Source of the DNA: Streptomyces pactum
GTDB taxonomy: Bacteria; Actinomycetota; Actinomycetes; Streptomycetales; Streptomycetaceae
Length of the DNA stretch: 64,000 nt
Direction of reading: 5' to 3'
NCBI RefSeq assembly: GCF_002005225.1
Contig: NZ_CP019724.1
Span: 6,155,501 to 6,219,500 of the forward strand
Under the pieces are notes generated by a model, which searched no databases, was not told the DNA's origin, and worked only from the letters and a program-made list of their open reading frames with translations. Positions 8,412 through 17,299 of this stretch are shown here, piece by piece. A program made the position numbers and the translations under genes. The stretch's first letter is position 1. Every line of letters starts with the position of its first letter.

Positions 8412-9875
8412 ATGACGGAACGACCCGCGCAGCGCACCCCCAACCGCCAGCTAGCCGCGCTCATCGCCGAAGCGGGGTTCTCCAACGCGGGTCTCGCGCG
8501 TCGCGTCGACCAGCTCGGACTCGAACACGGCCTGGACCTGAGATACGACAAGACGTCCGTCACCCGGTGGCTGCGCGGCCAGCAGCCCCGCGGCACCACC
8601 CCGGCCCTGATCGCCGAGGTCTTCACCCGGCGCCTCGGCCGCCGCCTCACCGCCCAGGACCTCGGTCTGGACGCCTGCGCGCCCGTCTACGCGGGGCTGG
8701 AGTTCGCCGCGTCCCCGGACGAGGCCGTCGACATCGTCGGCGGGCTGTGGCGCAAGGACTCCGGCAGCCACGCCGAACTGCGCAAGATCGCCTTCACTCC
8801 GGCGGGCCTCGTGGTGCCCAGCCGGGACTGGCTGATCGGCCGCGCCGACGAGAAGGTGGCCCGGGTCGAGGTGCCCGTACGCATCCCCGCGCAGGGCCGT
8901 CCGGCGACACCAGGAATCCCCGCCCAGCTCGCCCCGTCCCGCCGGCGGGTCCCGGCCGAGCGCGCGCCCGGCCAGAAGGTGACCGGCGGCGACCTCGCCG
9001 CGCTGCGCTCGGTCGGCGAGCTGTTCCGCAGCCTGGACGACCGGTACGGCGGCGGACACGCCCGCCAGGCCCTCGTGCGCTACCTGGAGCACGAGCTGGA
9101 ACCGATGCTGCGCGGCACCTACGGCGAGCAGACCGGCCGCCGGCTGTTCGCCGCCGCCGCCGACCTGACCCGGCTCGCGGGCTGGACCTCCTACGACATC
9201 GCCGCGCACGGCCTCGCCCAGCGCTACTTCGTACAGGCGCTGCGGCTGTCGCAGGCGGCCGGCGACCGGGCGTACGGCTCGTACGTGCTGGTCACCATGA
9301 GCCGCCAGGCCGTCTACCTGGGCCACGGGCGGGAGGCGGTGCAGCTCGCGCGGGTGGCGCAGCAGGGCGTGGGGACCTCCGCGCCGCCGGTCGTGCAGAC
9401 GCTGCTGCACGCCGCCGAGGCCCGGGCGCACGGCCTGCTCGGCGAGGTGCGGGCCTGCACCGCCTCGCTGGTCCGGGCGGAGCGCGCCCTGGAGACCGCC
9501 CGGCCCGGCGACGACGTGCCGCACTGGGCGCGCTTCTTCGACGAGGCGCAGCTCGCCGACGAGTTCGGGCACTGCCACCGCGACCTGCAGCAGTTCCGCG
9601 CCGCCGCCCAGCACGCGGAACGCTCGCTGCAACTGCGCGCCCCCGTCTACGCCCGCAGCCGGCTCTTCTGCCGGGTCGTCCTCGCCACCGCCCGGCTCGG
9701 CCTCGGCGAACTGGACCAGGCCTGCCAACTGGCCGCCGAGGCGGCCGGGCAGGCGGCCGAGATGCGGTCGGTGCGCGCGACGGAGTACGTACGCGACTTC
9801 GAACGGCGCCTGGAGCCGTACCGGGACGCGGCGCCGGTGCGGGGGTACCGGGACAGGGTGGCGGCGCTGGGGTAG
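8412..9875 (+). CDS. HTH/TPR-type regulator (NsdA-like architecture)
   Basis: 487 residues. The N-terminal 75 residues (RQLAALIAEAGFSNAGLARRV ... YDKTSVTRWLRGQQPRG) are a Cro/XRE-like DNA-binding region found in a streptomycete family that includes the sporulation/antibiotic repressor NsdA. A variable Pro/Arg linker follows at about 160-195. The C-terminal 280 residues are helical repeats of TPR type (RYFVQALRLSQAAGDRAYG, VYLGHGREAVQLARVAQQG, AAQHAERSLQL). The ATG at 8412 is preceded by AGGAGA. It is divergent from lipB. The specific target is unknown; I do not claim it is nsdA itself. Confidence 0.8.
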   Translation: MTERPAQRTPNRQLAALIAEAGFSNAGLARRVDQLGLEHGLDLRYDKTSVTRWLRGQQPRGTTPALIAEVFTRRLGRRLTAQDLGLDACAPVYAGLEFAASPDEAVDIVGGLWRKDSGSHAELRKIAFTPAGLVVPSRDWLIGRADEKVARVEVPVRIPAQGRPATPGIPAQLAPSRRRVPAERAPGQKVTGGDLAALRSVGELFRSLDDRYGGGHARQALVRYLEHELEPMLRGTYGEQTGRRLFAAAADLTRLAGWTSYDIAAHGLAQRYFVQALRLSQAAGDRAYGSYVLVTMSRQAVYLGHGREAVQLARVAQQGVGTSAPPVVQTLLHAAEARAHGLLGEVRACTASLVRAERALETARPGDDVPHWARFFDEAQLADEFGHCHRDLQQFRAAAQHAERSLQLRAPVYARSRLFCRVVLATARLGLGELDQACQLAAEAAGQAAEMRSVRATEYVRDFERRLEPYRDAAPVRGYRDRVAALG

Positions 9876-9976
9876 CCGGTAGCCGGGACGAGGCGGCGGT
9901 GCCGGGGAGCCGGGCGGGGCGCGCGACGACGGGCTGCCCGGGGCACGTCCCGGGCAGCGGTCGCGTCGGCGGGCCG

Positions 9977-11380
9977 CTAGGCGGCGCGGGCCGTGGGCAG
10001 GGCCTCCGCCGTGTGCATCGGCCGGCCCGCTCCCAGGTCCGTCAGGATCGCCGCCGACGCCCGGTGGCCCGAGTGCAGCGCGCCCTGGACCGTGCTCGTG
10101 TCGCGGTGGTCGCCGCACACGTACAGGCCGGCCAGGAGCCGCACCGGCCTGCGCAGATCGTGCGGTGCGCGCATCGCGGGCACCGCCTCGGGCGTGTGGT
10201 GCACGGCGAGGGTCTCCCAGCGGGTGGTCGGGGTGCCGTAGAGGCGGGACAGATGGATGCGTACGGCGGTGTCGACGTCGGACGGGACAGCGCCCAGGAC
10301 CGTCGACGAGACGAGGACGCGCCCGGCCGGTGCGCGGGACGGGTCCACGTGGCTGACCACCGCCGTGTGGGCGACCGGGCCGCCGCGGTCCGCGTCCAGC
10401 AGCAGGGAGGCGCCGGTCGCCGGGGGGACGTCCGTCGTGTGGTGCACGACCGTCACCGGGTGGAAGTCCGGCACCCTGAGGCCCGGCAGCAGCTCGGCCG
10501 CGGCGCGGGCGTCGGTCGCCACGAGGACGGCCCGGCAGCGGATGACGCCGTGCTCCGCGGTGGTCACGGCGTTGGTGGCGACCGAAATGACCCGGACGCC
10601 GGTGTGCACGGTGCCGGGCGGCAGCGCCCGTGCCAGCAGCTCCGGCAGCGCCTCGGCGCCGCCCTCGGGCAGCCCGAGCCGCCCGCCGGCGAAGGCGTGC
10701 AGCGCCAGGTCGGCGCACCGGCTGGAGGTCGTGAGCTCCGGGTCGCACAGCAGGGCGGCGAGCAGCGGGCGCAGGAAGCCGTCGATCGTGCGGGCCGGCA
10801 GCCCGCGGACCGCCAGCGCCTGGGCGGCGGGCAGCTCCGGCCGGGCCAGCAGCCGTTCGACCGGGGTGCTCGCCAGGCGGGTCAGCGCGGCGCCGAGCCT
10901 GGCCTGGTCGACGGCGGTGCCCAGCGGGGCCCCCGCCCGGGTGCGAGGGGCGGTCACGGGCCCCCCGGACGTCCCCGGCGCGTTGGCCGGGCGCCGGGGC
11001 GCGGGAACCGACCGGGGGGCGCTCGCAAGGGCGCGCACCGCATGAAGTGCGCCCCTTGCGCCCCGCGCGCCCGCCGGAGCGCCCGCGCGGTGGTGACGGC
11101 CCTCGCTGTGCAGGAGGACCCCGGGTGCGAACGGTCGCAGCGCGAGGCCGTCGAGCCCTGGGGTGTGGCGTAGTTCGGCGTACGCCGTGGACAGCGGCTG
11201 GCCGATTCTGTCGAGCCGGAAGCCGTCGACCTTCTCGGTGGCCATCCGGCCGCCCACGCCATGGGCGGCCTCCAGGACCGTGGTCGTCACTCCTGCGCTG
11301 GTCAGTCGATGCGCCGCGGCGAGTCCGGCGATCCCGGCTCCCACGACGACGACGTCCGCCTGGTACGCGGGCTCAAGCAC
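9977..11380 (-). CDS. FAD-dependent amine oxidase/protoporphyrinogen-oxidase-like protein
   Basis: 467 residues. N-terminal FAD-binding Rossmann motif VVVGAGIAGLAAAHRL with the downstream GGRMATEKVDGFRLD, and C-terminal FAD motif YVCGDHRDTSTVQGALHSG. This is the NAD(P)/FAD-binding amine oxidoreductase fold (PF01593). The substrate is unknown. Residues about 96-160 form an Ala/Arg/Gly/Pro-rich insert lacking typical fold sequence, which may be a lineage-specific loop. GTG start at 11380 with GAGGAGG 6 nt upstream. It converges on the TPR regulator across a 100-nt gap. Confidence 0.85.
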   Translation of the reverse strand: MLEPAYQADVVVVGAGIAGLAAAHRLTSAGVTTTVLEAAHGVGGRMATEKVDGFRLDRIGQPLSTAYAELRHTPGLDGLALRPFAPGVLLHSEGRHHRAGAPAGARGARGALHAVRALASAPRSVPAPRRPANAPGTSGGPVTAPRTRAGAPLGTAVDQARLGAALTRLASTPVERLLARPELPAAQALAVRGLPARTIDGFLRPLLAALLCDPELTTSSRCADLALHAFAGGRLGLPEGGAEALPELLARALPPGTVHTGVRVISVATNAVTTAEHGVIRCRAVLVATDARAAAELLPGLRVPDFHPVTVVHHTTDVPPATGASLLLDADRGGPVAHTAVVSHVDPSRAPAGRVLVSSTVLGAVPSDVDTAVRIHLSRLYGTPTTRWETLAVHHTPEAVPAMRAPHDLRRPVRLLAGLYVCGDHRDTSTVQGALHSGHRASAAILTDLGAGRPMHTAEALPTARAA

Positions 11381-11587
11381 GTGCCCCTCCTCGAGGTTGC
11401 GCGGCCGCTGAGGACGTCATGCCCCCAACCGGCTTGAGGGATACCCGAGTTCGAGTCGAGGTTAGGGCCGGAAACGGTCAAGGGGAGTCGCACGGAGACA
11501 GGGCACGGTCGCACGACGGTCGCATGCGAGCTCGGTATGGCCACCAAGTGGTCGGCACGGGTCGGCGCGTGGTCGGCGCCGGTTCCC

Positions 11588-12490
11588 TCAGAGCGCCGCC
11601 CGGATCGCCCCGTCGATCTCCGGGAACGCGAAGCGGAAGCCCGATTCCAGCAGGCGGGCCGGGAGTACCCGGGCGCTGCCCAGGACGTCGCCGGCCATCT
11701 CGCCGAGCGCCGCGCGCAGGACCGGGGCGGGCACCGCGAAAGGGGCCGGGCGGTGCAGCACGCGCCCCATGGCCGCGGTGACCTCACGGTTCGTCAGCGG
11801 GTGCGGGGCGGTCAGGTTGAAGGGGCCGGAGAGGTCCTCGCGGTCCAGAAGGTGCCGGATGGCCGCCACTTCGTCGTGCAGCGCCACGAAGGACCAGTAC
11901 TGGGACCCGTCACCGAGCCGTCCGCCGAGCCCCGCCCGGAAGAGCGGGAAGAGCCGCCCCCAGGCACCGCCCCGGCGGGCGACGACCAGCCCGGTCCGCA
12001 CGAACACCGTCCGTACGCCCGCCTCCCGGGCGGGGACCGCGGCGGCCTCCCATTCCACGCACAGGGACGGCAGGAAGCCCTCGCCCGCGGGTGCGCTCTC
12101 GTCGACGGCCCGGTCACCGGTCTCCCCGTAGAAGCCGATCCCGCTGCCGTTCACGAAGACCCGCGGACGCCGCTCCAGCGAGGCGACGGCCTCCGCGAGC
12201 GCCGTCGTGCCGTGCACCCGGCTGCTGCGGATGCGTGTCTTGTACGCGTCGGTCCAGCGGTGGTCGCCCACCCCGGCCCCGGCCAGATTGACCACGGCGT
12301 CGCACCCGTCGAGCCCGGCCGCGTCCACGCGACCCCCCTCGGGATCCCACCGGACCTCGTCCGCGTCCCGGGGCGCGCGGCGTACCAGGCGCACCACCTC
12401 GTGCCCGTCCGCGGCCAGGGACCGCGCCAGCGCGCCGCCGATGAGACCGGACGCGCCGGCCACCGCCACGCGGGAACGTACCCTGTCCAT
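11588..12490 (-). CDS. TIGR01777 family NAD-dependent epimerase/dehydratase-like protein
   Basis: 300 residues. Extended SDR with N-terminal VAVAGASGLIGGALARSL, followed by NLAGAGVGDHRWTDAYKTRIRSSRV, the active-region GSGIGFYGETGDRAVDES, and a C-terminal DUF1731 segment ending FRFAFPEIDGAIRAAL. These match the TIGR01777/YfcH family, sometimes called SulA-like inhibitors, whose real function is unclear. The ATG at 12490 has GGAGGA about 9 nt upstream. It is divergent from the GNAT gene with an 87-nt gap. Confidence 0.9.
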   Translation of the reverse strand: MDRVRSRVAVAGASGLIGGALARSLAADGHEVVRLVRRAPRDADEVRWDPEGGRVDAAGLDGCDAVVNLAGAGVGDHRWTDAYKTRIRSSRVHGTTALAEAVASLERRPRVFVNGSGIGFYGETGDRAVDESAPAGEGFLPSLCVEWEAAAVPAREAGVRTVFVRTGLVVARRGGAWGRLFPLFRAGLGGRLGDGSQYWSFVALHDEVAAIRHLLDREDLSGPFNLTAPHPLTNREVTAAMGRVLHRPAPFAVPAPVLRAALGEMAGDVLGSARVLPARLLESGFRFAFPEIDGAIRAAL

Positions 12491-12564
12491 GCGCCCATCC
12501 TCCATGCGCCCATCCTGCCGCGCGGGCCCGGAAAAACCCCGGACCGGCTCCCGGTTCCCCGTCG

Positions 12565-12570
12565 TACAGT
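12565..12570 (+). promoter_or_regulatory. -10 box (TACAGT), leaderless GNAT gene
   Basis: TACAGT ends 7 nt before ATG 12578. No purine-rich ribosome binding site lies in between, so a leaderless mRNA is likely. Confidence 0.45.
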
Positions 12571-12577
12571 GATCGTC

Positions 12578-13072
12578 ATGCCAGTCCCGCACATACGCCA
12601 CGCCAGACCCGACGACGAGCAGCCGCTGCGCCGGCTCGACCAGGAGACCTGGTCCTCGCTGCACGCCGTCTCGCCCCCGCCGGGACCGGACGACCCCTTC
12701 TTCCGCGAGACCTCGGGCCCCGCCGACCACCTGGTCGCCGAACTGGACGGCGCCGTCGTCGGCTACGTCCGCCTCGGCTTCCCCACGCCACTGGCCTCCA
12801 ACGCCCACGTACGCCAGATCCGCGGCCTCGCCGTCTCCGACGCGGCCCGCGGCAACGGCGTCGGCCGCGCGCTCGTCCGGGCCGCCGTGCAGGAGGCCCG
12901 CCGCCTGGGTGCCCGGCGCGTCACCCTGCGCGTGCTGGGCCACAACACCGCGGCCCGCAAGCTCTACGAGTCCGAGGGCTTCGTCGTCGAGGGAGTGCAG
13001 CCGCAGGAGTTCCATCTCGACGGCGAGTACGTCGACGACGTGCTGATGGGGCAGTCGCTGGTCGGCCCCTGA
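12578..13072 (+). CDS. GNAT family N-acetyltransferase
   Basis: 164 residues. Acetyl-CoA-binding GNAT fold with the central motif A region IRGLAVSDAARGNGVGRALVRAA, where the R/Q-x-x-G-x-G/A pyrophosphate loop is RGNGVG, and motif B NTAARKLYESEGFVVEG. The substrate cannot be deduced. Start ATG 12578 appears leaderless. It is convergent with the MarP-like gene, separated by a degenerate tandem repeat. Confidence 0.9.
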   Translation: MPVPHIRHARPDDEQPLRRLDQETWSSLHAVSPPPGPDDPFFRETSGPADHLVAELDGAVVGYVRLGFPTPLASNAHVRQIRGLAVSDAARGNGVGRALVRAAVQEARRLGARRVTLRVLGHNTAARKLYESEGFVVEGVQPQEFHLDGEYVDDVLMGQSLVGP

Positions 13073-13192
13073 CCGGCTCCTGACCGGCCCCTGACCGGCT
13101 CGTGGCCGACCCTCGGCCCGCTCCCGGCCGGCCCCCGGCCGACTCGTGACCGGGTGATCGGTCCCTGACCGGCTCGTGACCGGTCGCCGACG
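13070..13192. repeat. Degenerate tandem repeat in a convergent gap
   Basis: Imperfect units built on CTGACCGGCTC / CTGACCGGCCC / GTGACCGG alternate with CGGCC-type blocks between the GNAT and MarP-like stop codons. No coding potential is evident. Confidence 0.65.
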
Positions 13193-13193
13193 C

Positions 13194-14378
13194 TCACGAC
13201 GTGACGGGCTCGCCGGTGTCCACCGCCTCCGTCGCGTCCGCCGCGCGCCGCGCGTCGTCGGCCACCTCGTCCGCCGTCAGCACGTATCCGGTCCGGGCGT
13301 CGGAGGTGGAGCGGGCGAAGACCACGCCGTACACCCGGCCGTCGGTGGTCAGCAGGGGACCGCCGGAGTTGCCGGGGCGGACCGTGGAGCGGATCGAGTA
13401 GATCTCCCGGGTGACGTTCGCGTCGCTGTAGATGTTCTGTCCGGTCGCCCGTATCCGGTTCGCCACCGTCGCCGCGCGCAGGTCCAGGTCGCCGTCCTGC
13501 GGATAGCCCGCGACCACCGCGGGGTCGCCGCGCTCCGCGTCGTCGTCGAACCGCAGGACGGGCGCGGCCAGGTCCGGGACGTACAGCACGGCCACGTCCT
13601 CGCCCGGGTCGAACAGCACCACCCGCGCCTCGTACGACGGGCCCACCCCGCCGACCCGCACGGTCGGGTCGTCGATGCCGGCCACCACGTGGGCGTTGGT
13701 CATCACGTGCTCCGGCGCGTAGACGAAGCCGCTGCCCTCCCGGCCCTGGGTGCCGGCGACGCCCTCGACCTTGACCGTGCTGAGCTTGGCCGCGTTGGTG
13801 GCCGCCGCCGTGACGCTGTCGCCGGAGGGGTCGGCGACCTGGGCGGTCGACTCGTTCTCGAACGGGTTGAAGACCCGCGGGAACCCCGCCTCGGTCAGTG
13901 CGGACGTCGCCCGGGAGAACCACGCCGGGGTGGTGTCCGGCATCGTCCGCTGCACCGCGCCCAGCACCGTCGAGTCCCGGATCGCCGAGGTCAGCAGCGA
14001 GGACGAGGACGCCGCCAGCACGCTCGCCGCCACCCACGCCACGATCAGCGCGGCCGCCGCGTTGGCCACCGCGCCGCCGACACCGTCGGCGACCCGGAGC
14101 GGGCCGGCGTCCAGCTCCCGGCGCAGCCGCAGCGCCAGCCGCCCCGCCAGTTCGTGGCCGGCCACCGCCGGCAGCAGCACCGTGAACACGGCGGTCACCG
14201 TCGCCGCCGTCGACCCCGGCGACACCAGGTCCATCACCCACGGCAGGACCCACACGCCGATCACCGCGCCGCCCACGAAGCCGGCCAGCGAGACACAGCC
14301 GGCCAGCAGTCCGCGCCGGTAGCCGGAGGCCGCGTAGGCCAGCACCACCAGCACCAGCACGATGTCGAGCAGGTCCAC
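13194..14378 (-). CDS. MarP-like membrane serine protease (CvpA + trypsin-like)
   Basis: 394 residues. The N-terminal 170 residues are a CvpA/colicin-V-production membrane domain with four predicted helices. The C-terminal 200 residues are a trypsin-like protease with the triad His230 (TNAHVV), Asp261 (GEDVAVL) and Ser338 (RPGNSGGP). The same architecture is MarP (Rv3671c) of M. tuberculosis, a periplasmic protease needed for acid and oxidative stress tolerance. It therefore probably cleaves envelope substrates on the outer face. Two Cys are too dispersed to judge a redox disulfide. GTG start at 14378 after GGAAAGG. Confidence 0.92.
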   Translation of the reverse strand: MDLLDIVLVLVVLAYAASGYRRGLLAGCVSLAGFVGGAVIGVWVLPWVMDLVSPGSTAATVTAVFTVLLPAVAGHELAGRLALRLRRELDAGPLRVADGVGGAVANAAAALIVAWVAASVLAASSSSLLTSAIRDSTVLGAVQRTMPDTTPAWFSRATSALTEAGFPRVFNPFENESTAQVADPSGDSVTAAATNAAKLSTVKVEGVAGTQGREGSGFVYAPEHVMTNAHVVAGIDDPTVRVGGVGPSYEARVVLFDPGEDVAVLYVPDLAAPVLRFDDDAERGDPAVVAGYPQDGDLDLRAATVANRIRATGQNIYSDANVTREIYSIRSTVRPGNSGGPLLTTDGRVYGVVFARSTSDARTGYVLTADEVADDARRAADATEAVDTGEPVTS

Positions 14379-14620
14379 GCGAGCCGCCTTTCCGTCCGGG
14401 CCCCGCGGGCCTCGGTCCCTGAGTACGTGCCGGACGGTCCCGGTGATCAGCCCGCGACGCCGTGGCTGTCCGGCTACGGCCCCCGTGCGTGTCGGCGAGT
14501 GAGTACGAGTGAGTGCGAGTGGGAGCGGTCAAACGGAAAACGTCGTGGACCGGGACGATGGTTCCACCGCGTGGCACAGCACACATCGCGGGCGGACCGG
14601 ATCCGCCGGACAGTGGATCC

Positions 14621-15436
14621 ATGCGTGTCTTCCGAGGACCGCCCGACGCCCGGGAACGGCGCGCGGTTCCCATGCCGGGCGCCGCCCGCCTGCCGGGCGC
14701 GGTACGCGTGCTGCTCGGCTGCCTGCCCGGTCTGGCCGCCGTCGCCGCACTGGCGCTGTGCGCGAGCGGGGTGGAACGGGCCGCCGCGGCGCACCCCCGG
14801 CCGGCCGCGGCGGACCGGCACACCGCGCCCCGGCCGCCCGTCGTGCCCCGGTCGGTCTGGCTGGGCGACGCCGCCCGCGCGCAGCCGCCCCCGCGCTACG
14901 ACGACAAGATCCTCGCCGTCTTCGTCCACCACACGGACACGCCGAACGGCTACGACTGCGCCGACGTGCCGGCCATCCTCCGCGGCGTCTACACCGGTCA
15001 GACCGGCGCGCGGGACTGGGACGACATCGGCTACAACTTCGTCGTCGACCGCTGCGGCACCATCTACGAGGGCCGCGCGGGCGGCATCGACCGGGCCGTC
15101 ACCGGCGCCCACACCCAGGGCTTCAACCACCGCACCACCGGGATCGCCGCCCTCGGCACCTTCACCGCCGGCGTGCCCGTGCCCGACGCGCTGACCGACG
15201 CCATCGCCGCGCTGACCGCCTGGAAGCTCGGCCGTACCGACACCGATCCGCGTGGAAAGGCCAGCCTGGTCTCCAGCAACGGCCTCAGCCGGTACGCCGT
15301 CGGCGCCACCGCCACCCTGCCCGCCGTCGCGGGCCACGACGAGGGCTACCAGACGAGCTGCCCGGGCGCCGCCCTCACCGCCCGCCTCCCGGACATCAGG
15401 CAGGAGGCGGCCCGGCTCCAGGGCCGGCCCGGCTGA
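14621..15436 (+). CDS. Secreted peptidoglycan-recognition N-acetylmuramoyl-L-alanine amidase
   Basis: 271 residues. A signal-like segment at about 24-50 (GAVRVLLGCLPGLAAVAALALCASG) leads to a PGRP/amidase_2 domain (PF01510). Probable zinc ligands are His103 (FVHHTDT), His239 (AGHDEGY) and Cys247 (SCPG). The typical DIGYNFVVDRCGTIYEGR and GAHTQGFNHRTTGIAALG motifs are present. The expected role is cleavage of the MurNAc-L-Ala bond outside the cell. ATG 14621 has no strong ribosome binding site, and the start could lie at Met18. Divergent from the MarP-like gene across a 242-nt gap with short GAGTGAG repeats (about 14499-14520). Confidence 0.9.
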   Translation: MRVFRGPPDARERRAVPMPGAARLPGAVRVLLGCLPGLAAVAALALCASGVERAAAAHPRPAAADRHTAPRPPVVPRSVWLGDAARAQPPPRYDDKILAVFVHHTDTPNGYDCADVPAILRGVYTGQTGARDWDDIGYNFVVDRCGTIYEGRAGGIDRAVTGAHTQGFNHRTTGIAALGTFTAGVPVPDALTDAIAALTAWKLGRTDTDPRGKASLVSSNGLSRYAVGATATLPAVAGHDEGYQTSCPGAALTARLPDIRQEAARLQGRPG

Positions 15437-15515
15437 CCTCGGCGCCGACCGGCCCCAGGCGTACCTCCCGTCGGACACGGGCCGCCGCCGTACCGCGTGA
15501 GCGGGGGCGGGCGGG

Positions 15516-16037
15516 TCAGTCCTGCCCGAACCGCTCCCACAGGCGGGGAAACCGCGCGGCGAGCGCCCGGTCGTCCTCCAGGTCGATCGGGGCGCCCAGC
15601 GGCTCCGCCGGAGCGGGCGCGATGCCCAGGTCGGGGGCGACGGTGCCGGTGAGCTGCTCGTAGGCCTCGTCGGCCGCGTAGCCGAGCTCCTCGCCGTCGC
15701 CGTCCAGTTCCTCGTCGAAGTCGTCCAGCAGCTCGGCGAGCGAGTCGGGATCGTGCACCGCGCCCTCGTACACCTCGCGGCCCTGGCCGATCAGCCAGCA
15801 CCGGAAGTAGTCGAAGGCGTCGTCGCTCGCCCCGCCGAGCAGCACCCACGCGGCGCCCCACAGGTCCCAGGTGCAGGCGCGGTTGTAACGGGCCTCGAAG
15901 TGGCGGGCGAAGTCGAGCACCAGGTCCGGGTCCATCCCGAGGAGCCGCTCCACGAGCAGGTCGGCCTGGTCCTCGGGGTCGCCGTCGGCGCCCTGCCGGG
16001 TGGCGTCGATCAGCTCCCAGAACTCCGTCTCGTCCAT
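15516..16037 (-). CDS. DUF4240 domain protein
   Basis: 173 residues, strongly acidic. N-terminal MDETEFWELIDATRQGA, then LDFARHFEARYNRACTWDLWGAAWVLLGGASDDAFDYFRCWLIGQGREVYEGAV, all typical of DUF4240 (PF14024), a cytosolic family often beside WYL or SMI1-like genes. No catalytic residues are known. An ATG at 16037 and a GTG one codon upstream are both possible starts. It lies downstream of the WYL regulator on the same strand with a 56-nt gap, so co-transcription is likely. Confidence 0.85.
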   Translation of the reverse strand: MDETEFWELIDATRQGADGDPEDQADLLVERLLGMDPDLVLDFARHFEARYNRACTWDLWGAAWVLLGGASDDAFDYFRCWLIGQGREVYEGAVHDPDSLAELLDDFDEELDGDGEELGYAADEAYEQLTGTVAPDLGIAPAPAEPLGAPIDLEDDRALAARFPRLWERFGQD

Positions 16038-16093
16038 CACGGGTCCAGCATCGGCCCTGCAGGGGTGGTACGCACGTGGAGTGCGGCGGATCG

Positions 16094-17236
16094 TTATGTG
16101 CCGGCCGGATCCGCCTCCCCGTCCACCCCGCCCCCGTCCAACCCGTCCCCGTCCACCCCGTCGGCCTCGGACCTGTCCCCGTCCACCCCGTCGGCCTCCG
16201 ACCCGTCCACGTCCGCCCCGTCGCCTTTCGGGCCGTCCCCGTCCGCCCCGTCGCCGTACAACCCGGCCAGCCGCCGTGCGTCCCGCGCGAACCGCTCCCG
16301 CAGCGTCCGTGGTGCCAGCACCTCCGCCTCCGGACCGAGCCCCGCGAGCTGCGTGTACGCGACCTCCTCGGACTCCACGGGCAGCGTCACCGTCACCCAC
16401 CCGTCCGCGTCCGGCGCGCCGGCGGCCGCCAGCGCCTCCCGGGCGGACAGCGCGCCGACGGCGTACGGCAGCCCCCGCGCCCCCTGCGCCGACAGCCGCA
16501 CCACGACCTCCGCCCGCAGGATCGACCGGGCGAACTGCTCGGCCCGTTCCGCCCAGAACGCGGGCAGGTCGAAGCCGTCGTCCCGCGCGAAGCGCTCCTC
16601 ACCCGCCTCCACCGCCGTGAACCGGTCGATGCGGTACACCCGGAAGGCCCCGTCGTCCGCCGCCCGCGCGACCCGCGCGCACAGGTACCAGACCCCCGCC
16701 TTCAGCACGAGCCCGTACGGCTCCAGCTCCCGGACGACCTCGTCCTCCCCGCGCCGGTAGCGCGCGGCGACGGTCCGGTCGTCCCAGACCGCGTCCGCGA
16801 CCGCCGGCAGCAGCTCGGGCGTCTCCGGCTCCCGGAACCAGTTCGGCGCGTCCAGGTGAAACCGCTGCGCGGCCGTACGGGAGGCGTCCCGGAGGGAGGG
16901 GAGCAGGGCCGCCGACACCTTCAGGCGGGCCGCGGACGCGGCGTCCTGAAGACCCATCTCGCGCAGCGCCCCCGGCACCCCGGACAGGAACAGTGCCTCC
17001 GCCTCGCCCCGGGCGAGTCCGGTCAACCGGGTGCGGTAGCCGCCGATCAGCCGGTAGCCGCCGACCCGGCCGCGCTCCGCGTACACCGGCACGCCCGCCT
17101 CCGACAGCGCCTGCGCGTCCCGCGTCACGGTCCGCTCCGACACCTCCAGCTCCCGGGCCAGCTCGGTGGCGGTCATCGACGGGCGGGACTGGAGGAGGAG
17201 CACCATCTTGATCAGGCGGGCAGCGCGCATGCCCAC
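16094..17236 (-). CDS. WYL-domain transcriptional regulator with repeat-coded acidic tail
   Basis: 380 residues. N-terminal HTH (MRAARLIKMVLLLQSRPSMTATELARELEVSERTVTRDAQAL, DeoR/HTH_11 type), then a wing (GVPVYAERGRVGGYRL), a WYL domain (LVLKAGVWYLCARVARAADDGAFRVYRIDRF at about 200-230) and a C-terminal WCX-like extension. Residues about 326-380 are a low-complexity Gly/Asp tail encoded by a 30-bp tandem repeat at 16141-16260. WYL proteins sense nucleic-acid or nucleotide ligands. GTG 17236 lacks a clear ribosome binding site; ATG two codons later is equally possible. Confidence 0.88.
   Translation of the reverse strand: MGMRAARLIKMVLLLQSRPSMTATELARELEVSERTVTRDAQALSEAGVPVYAERGRVGGYRLIGGYRTRLTGLARGEAEALFLSGVPGALREMGLQDAASAARLKVSAALLPSLRDASRTAAQRFHLDAPNWFREPETPELLPAVADAVWDDRTVAARYRRGEDEVVRELEPYGLVLKAGVWYLCARVARAADDGAFRVYRIDRFTAVEAGEERFARDDGFDLPAFWAERAEQFARSILRAEVVVRLSAQGARGLPYAVGALSAREALAAAGAPDADGWVTVTLPVESEEVAYTQLAGLGPEAEVLAPRTLRERFARDARRLAGLYGDGADGDGPKGDGADVDGSEADGVDGDRSEADGVDGDGLDGGGVDGEADPAGT
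16141..16260 (-). repeat. 30-bp tandem repeat, four units, coding
   Basis: Four consecutive 30-bp units start at 16141, 16171, 16201 and 16231, with units 1 and 2 differing at only two positions. Each encodes ten residues of the type EADGVDGDRS in the tail of the WYL regulator. The period is in frame. Confidence 0.85.
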
Positions 17237-17256
17237 ATGATGCAGGAGAACGCGGA

Positions 17257-17280
17257 AGGCCCCCGCCGCGGCGGGGGCCT
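17257..17280 (-). terminator. aceE terminator
   Basis: A 24-bp perfect palindrome (12-bp self-complementary arms of AGGCCCCCGCCG type) begins 20 nt after the aceE stop and before the WYL gene. Confidence 0.7.
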
Positions 17281-17299
17281 CCTCACGTCGTACCGGTCC

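Noticed and set aside
16141..16260. 30-bp repeats resembling a CRISPR-like array
   Set aside because: Units are contiguous without spacers, are in frame inside a protein gene, and no cas genes are present.
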